Shown here piece by piece: positions 61,256-64,000 of a stretch of DNA of 64,000 bases. The stretch lies in NCBI RefSeq assembly GCF_030811715.1, contig NZ_JAUSRH010000004.1:1-64000 (forward strand), read 5' to 3'. Origin of the DNA: Sinomonas atrocyanea (GTDB lineage: Bacteria > Actinomycetota > Actinomycetes > Actinomycetales > Micrococcaceae). A program made the translations under genes and the position numbers. A model generated the notes under the pieces. That model had not been told where the DNA came from. It saw only the letters and a program-made list of their open reading frames with translations, and ran no database searches. Within the stretch, counting starts at the first letter, position 1. Each line of letters begins with the position of its first letter.

Positions 61256-62791
61256 TCAGTGGACGCTGGGAACGGCGATCTCCTCGCCGTCGACGTCCTC
61301 GAAGGCCTGCTTCCGGTCGGCGAGCGCGTAGAAGTTCACGGCGGCGATGCCCGCGCCGAAGAACCACGAGAAGGAGCTCAGGGCGCCCAGGGCCGGGATG
61401 AACGCGATCGCGAGGGCCACGGCTGCGGCGGGCACGAGGGCGGCGACGGCCTTCGGGTTGACGCCCCTGCGGTAGTGGTACGCGCCGTCGGCGTCCTCGG
61501 AGTAGAGGGCCGGCACGGAGACCTTGCCGCGGCGGACGAGCCAGTAGTCGGCCATGATCACGCCGAACAGCGGGCCCAGCAGGGCGCCGAGGCCTCCGAG
61601 GAAGTACACGATCACGACCGGGTTGTTGTAGAGGTTCCACGGCAGGATCAGCAGGCCGATGACCGCCGAGACGAAGGCCGCCCTGCGGAAGTTGAGCTTG
61701 CGTGGGAAGAGGTTGGTGAGCGCGTAGGTGGGGGCGACGAAGTTGGCCATGAGGTTCACCGCGACGGTCAGGACGAGGAGGGCCGTGCTCGCCGCGGCGA
61801 GGAGGAAGGTGTTCGGGATCGAGGCGACCACGTCCGAGGGGCTCTCGATGAGGTGCCCGTCGATCTTGAACTGGGCGCCGGCGAGGACCACGCTGATGGC
61901 TCCGAAGAGGAGCATGTTGATCGGGATGCCCCAGAAGTTGCCCTTGACGATCGACTTCTTGGTCCGGGCCGAGCGGGTGAAGTCGCAGAAGTTGAGAACG
62001 AACGTGCCGTAGATCGAGACCCACAGGGCGCCGCCGCCGAGGATGTGCAGCCACATGTCGCCGCCCGAGAGGTCCTTGCCGGTGCTCCACGCGATGGAGA
62101 AGCCGGCCTTGGCGAACATCCAGACCGCGAGGGCGAGCATGGTGGCGAGGATGATGGGACCGGCGAAGGCCTCGTACTTGCGGATCATCTCCATGCCGTA
62201 GGAGACGATGACGACCTGGACGATCCACAGGAAGACGAAGGCCATCCAGCCGAGCGGGGACAGGCCGAGGATCGAGCCGCCGTCGAGCGGCTTGAGGCCG
62301 GGGAAGACCGCGATCACGAGGACGCGCAGCACCACCGAGGCTAGGTACGTCTGGATGCCGAACCAGGCGACGGCCACCCCGCCGCGGGTGAGGGCCGCGA
62401 TCTGGGCGCCGTGGATGCCGAAGGCGATGCGGCTCATGACGGGGAACGGGACGCCGGTCTTCTGGCCCATGAAGCCCGAGAGGTTCAGGAGGGCGAAGAG
62501 GAGGACCGCGCCGACGCCGAGGGCCGCGAGCACCTGCCAGCCGCCGAGGCCGAGGGCAAAGAGCCCGATGGCGAAGGCGTAGTTGCCGAGGCTGTGCACG
62601 TCGTTGGCCCACAGGGTGAAGATGCTGTAGGCGGTCCAGCTGCGCCCCTTGCGCTGGGTGGGGGCGAGGTCGGTGTTGTAGAGCCGCGGGCTCAGGCCCG
62701 CCGGAAGGGTGGCGGTGGTGTGGCCCATTGGTGCCTCCGCTTCGCCTTCGATGTTCAGCTGCTGGACGGCGGTGTCCGGGATGCTGGTCAT
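61256..62791 (-). CDS. NCS1-family transporter (hydantoin/allantoin/nucleobase type)
   Basis: The 511-residue membrane protein has twelve helices and NCS1 landmarks: WTAYSIFTLWANDVHSLGNY (residues about 50-69), FPVMSRIAFGIHGAQIAAL, ALWVSIYGTFVLNFCDFTRSAR and MADYWLVRRGKVSVPALY. It is of the Mhp1/allantoin type and would import hydantoins, allantoin or a nucleobase with sodium or protons. The start at ATG 62791 has GAGAG upstream. A GntR-type palindrome overlaps the promoter, but no gntR gene is in the window. The racemase-like gene downstream supports a hydantoin or allantoin substrate. Confidence 0.88.
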   Translation of the reverse strand: MTSIPDTAVQQLNIEGEAEAPMGHTTATLPAGLSPRLYNTDLAPTQRKGRSWTAYSIFTLWANDVHSLGNYAFAIGLFALGLGGWQVLAALGVGAVLLFALLNLSGFMGQKTGVPFPVMSRIAFGIHGAQIAALTRGGVAVAWFGIQTYLASVVLRVLVIAVFPGLKPLDGGSILGLSPLGWMAFVFLWIVQVVIVSYGMEMIRKYEAFAGPIILATMLALAVWMFAKAGFSIAWSTGKDLSGGDMWLHILGGGALWVSIYGTFVLNFCDFTRSARTKKSIVKGNFWGIPINMLLFGAISVVLAGAQFKIDGHLIESPSDVVASIPNTFLLAAASTALLVLTVAVNLMANFVAPTYALTNLFPRKLNFRRAAFVSAVIGLLILPWNLYNNPVVIVYFLGGLGALLGPLFGVIMADYWLVRRGKVSVPALYSEDADGAYHYRRGVNPKAVAALVPAAAVALAIAFIPALGALSSFSWFFGAGIAAVNFYALADRKQAFEDVDGEEIAVPSVH

Positions 62792-62872
62792 GGGGGAACT
62801 CTCTGGTCTGGGATGGGGGTTTGCGCTCGAGGGTGCGATCGCTTGTCCGGTACGGGGTGTGATCCCGATCTC

Positions 62873-62912
62873 TTGGTATACCAAAGATAGAGCCCAGTGA
62901 GCTGTTCCACAA
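62873..62912 (-). promoter_or_regulatory. NCS1 promoter with GntR-type palindrome
   Basis: On the minus strand TTGTGG (62912-62907) and TATCTT (62889-62884) are 17 bases apart. The perfect palindrome TTGGTATACCAA (62873-62884) overlaps the end of the -10 and the start region, as an operator of the FCD-type GntR family would. Confidence 0.65.
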
Positions 62913-62949
62913 GGGGGTTTTTTATTTTCGCATCGCGGAAGTCTGAAGT

Positions 62950-63585
62950 CTAGTCCTCCTCCCGGACGACGAGGTCTGCGAGCGGCCTGCCTGCCCTCAC
63001 GAGGAGGGCGTTCGCCTCGTCGGACCGGATCACCCACTCCCGCGCACGGTCGGGGTCCTTGCCGAACTCAATGTGCCGGCGGACGAGCCGGTCCACGCGG
63101 GTGGCCGGGTCGGCGTCGAGGTACCAGACCTCGGTCAGGCAGGCCCGGGCAGCGGCCCACGGCGCGTCCCCGAGGAGGAGGTAGTTGCCCTCGGTGATGA
63201 CGAGGCGCGCTTCCGGCAGGACCGCGATGGCGGCGGCGAGGGGCTGCTCGAGCCGGCGCTCGAACCCCGGAGCGTAGACCACGGACCCGGTATCCGAGGC
63301 GATCCTGGCCAGGAGGGCGGCGTACCCGTCGGGGTCGAAGGTCTCCGGTGCGCCCTTGCGGTCCGCGAGCCCGAGGCGCGCGAGCTGTACGTCGGCGAGG
63401 TGGAATCCGTCCATCGGCACGTGGGCCGCCCAGTCTCTGCCATGGGAAGAGCGCAGCCGCTCGAGGAGCTGCTCAGCGAGCGTCGTCTTGCCCGCACCGG
63501 GCTCGCCGCAGATGCCGAGGATGGCCCGGCCGCCATCCTCGGGGACGAGGGCGGCGGCGCGGCGGGCGAGTGCGTCGACGTTCAT
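62950..63585 (-). CDS. P-loop kinase-family protein (uridine kinase/pantothenate kinase-like)
   Basis: The 211-residue protein is a nucleoside/nucleotide-kinase-like P-loop enzyme, with the Walker A motif GEPGAGKTT at residues 27-35, DGFHLADVQLARLGL in the substrate part, and TEGNYLLLGD as the Walker B region. Related proteins phosphorylate sugars, nucleosides or pantothenate. The ATG at 63585 is coupled by ATGA to a 15-codon leaderless leader. A TTG start at 63636 would extend it, but the extension is Arg/Pro-rich and the leader layout fits better. The substrate is unknown. Confidence 0.85.
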   Translation of the reverse strand: MNVDALARRAAALVPEDGGRAILGICGEPGAGKTTLAEQLLERLRSSHGRDWAAHVPMDGFHLADVQLARLGLADRKGAPETFDPDGYAALLARIASDTGSVVYAPGFERRLEQPLAAAIAVLPEARLVITEGNYLLLGDAPWAAARACLTEVWYLDADPATRVDRLVRRHIEFGKDPDRAREWVIRSDEANALLVRAGRPLADLVVREED

Positions 63586-63629
63586 GCGTGGTTCGCCACC
63601 TGAGCGGGGTCGGACTCGAGCTGGTCCAT
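63582..63629 (-). CDS. Fifteen-residue leaderless leader ORF coupled to the kinase gene
   Basis: ATG at 63629 opens an ORF of fifteen codons (MDQLESDPAQVANHA) whose TGA overlaps the kinase ATG (ATGA at 63582-63585). TAGGGT occupies -12 to -7 from the ATG at 63629, the leaderless signature. The kinase ATG itself has no ribosome site, so it probably depends on termination at this leader. The peptide is not known to have a function. Confidence 0.45.
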   Translation of the reverse strand: MDQLESDPAQVANHA

Positions 63630-63635
63630 GGGCCA

Positions 63636-63641
63636 ACCCTA
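63636..63641 (-). promoter_or_regulatory. -10 box for the leader-kinase transcript
   Basis: TAGGGT on the minus strand lies at -12 to -7 from the leader ATG at 63629. Confidence 0.55.
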
Positions 63642-63685
63642 GCCGCCCCGACCGCGTGCCTCGGCCGAAACGGGCCCGCGGACCT

Positions 63686-64000
63686 CTACGGTCTTGGAGT
63701 GGCCACGGATGAGGAACTCGAAGGCCAGACGTCCATCGAGGAGGCGCTGGCGGACCTCGGCGAGCCGTGGACCGCCGAGTCGGAGACCGACGAGGACCCC
63801 ACGCCCACCCTCTTCTGACCGACAGGGACGACCACCGACGTCGCGAGCAGCCCGCGCGCGGCCGTCCACTGCCCGGCGAGCTCCGTCACCTCGACGCCGG
63901 CCACGACGGGACCGGCCACGAGGAGCCGGGCCCGGAACCGGCCGCCCTGCCGGAACTCGATGCGGACATCCTCGAACCCGAGCCACCGCCCCGTCAGGGG
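63686..64000 (-). CDS. Possible partial gene running off the window end, low confidence
   Basis: A minus-strand frame is open from the window edge to a stop at 63686. The part nearest the edge (for example FEDVRIEFRQGG and VEVTELAGQW) looks protein-like. The part overlapping the 39-residue gene is Ser-rich and looks like a shadow of it. The true end may be elsewhere. No family is recognised. Confidence 0.25.
   Translation of the reverse strand, partial: PLTGRWLGFEDVRIEFRQGGRFRARLLVAGPVVAGVEVTELAGQWTAARGLLATSVVVPVGQKRVGVGSSSVSDSAVHGSPRSASASSMDVWPSSSSSVATPRP
63687..63692 (+). promoter_or_regulatory. -10 box for the leaderless 39-residue gene
   Basis: TACGGT lies at -12 to -7 from the GTG at 63699. 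Confidence 0.55.
63699..63818 (+). CDS. Small acidic 39-residue protein
   Basis: GTG at 63699 opens a 39-codon ORF rich in Glu, Asp and Thr, from VATDEELEGQ to DEDPTPTLF. The leaderless -10 box in perfect position supports it. No family is recognised and it is too short to assign a fold. It is divergent from the kinase leader with 69 bases between their start codons. It overlaps a weaker frame on the opposite strand. Confidence 0.5.
   Translation: MATDEELEGQTSIEEALADLGEPWTAESETDEDPTPTLF

Overview
The window is about 64 kb of high-GC actinobacterial chromosome. The best fit is an Arthrobacter-like member of the Micrococcaceae. Three things point there: the conserved actinobacterial division/kinase cluster (fhaA-fhaB-pstP-rodA-pbpA-pknA-pknB with trpG and crgA), an 830-residue dimethylglycine oxidase of the Arthrobacter globiformis type, and a LysR-substrate-domain/DUF5997 pair. 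The first ~100 bases are runs of G and C and look like a contig-end artefact.

Layout. 0.1-9.6 kb: HAD phosphatase, YbhB-type protein, PfkB sugar kinase, sugar porter, (p)ppGpp-synthetase-like protein, S53 protease, BASS transporter and Dps. 8.7-13.4 kb: a LysR regulator divergent from bifunctional putA. 13.5-25.5 kb: mostly small single-gene units (secreted Ser/Pro/Glu protein, Nudix, hydrolase, LysR-like/DUF5997 pair, VOC, D-threonine-aldolase-like enzyme, zinc-ribbon protein, MerR, TetR plus DHA2 efflux pump, second YbhB, paired fluoride channels, lipase maturation factor). 25.6-36.7 kb: tRNA-Leu(CAG), then the growth, division and Ser/Thr-kinase cluster, trpG and crgA. 36.7-39.4 kb: a three-gene operon of dehydrogenase, PTPS-like protein and glycosyltransferase. 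39.5-40.8 kb: AlaX-type editing protein and trpF. 40.9-52.1 kb: an IclR-linked glycine-betaine catabolic island, by eye lower in GC. 52.4-55.4 kb: a SigK/RskA stress module with a DUF4383 protein and a fasciclin lipoprotein. 55.4-64 kb: DUF72, HAD, a 5'-3' exonuclease, an NRAMP-related transporter, a YeiH-type protein, a racemase plus NCS1 transporter, and a small kinase.

How the genes work together. In the betaine island, GbcAB demethylates glycine betaine to dimethylglycine. Dmg oxidises dimethylglycine to sarcosine and loads the one-carbon unit on tetrahydrofolate. FolD, FchA and PurU then carry it from methylene- through methenyl- and formyl-tetrahydrofolate to formate. The FolD has Ile where the cyclohydrolase Lys normally sits, and a dedicated cyclohydrolase (FchA) lies immediately upstream. 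A two-part motif is shared by the gbcA upstream region and the transporter upstream region, so the two probably form one regulon.

A signal that runs across the window is an extended -10 box (TANNNT) at exactly -12 to -7 from the start codon of at least eleven genes. This predicts widespread leaderless transcription. It fixes several start codons and reveals two very short leader ORFs joined by ATGA to a Nudix hydrolase and to a P-loop kinase. Other regulatory finds are two promoters of one pattern flanking sigK-rskA, one of which overlaps a terminator hairpin, and operator-like palindromes at the MerR, TetR and NCS1 promoters.
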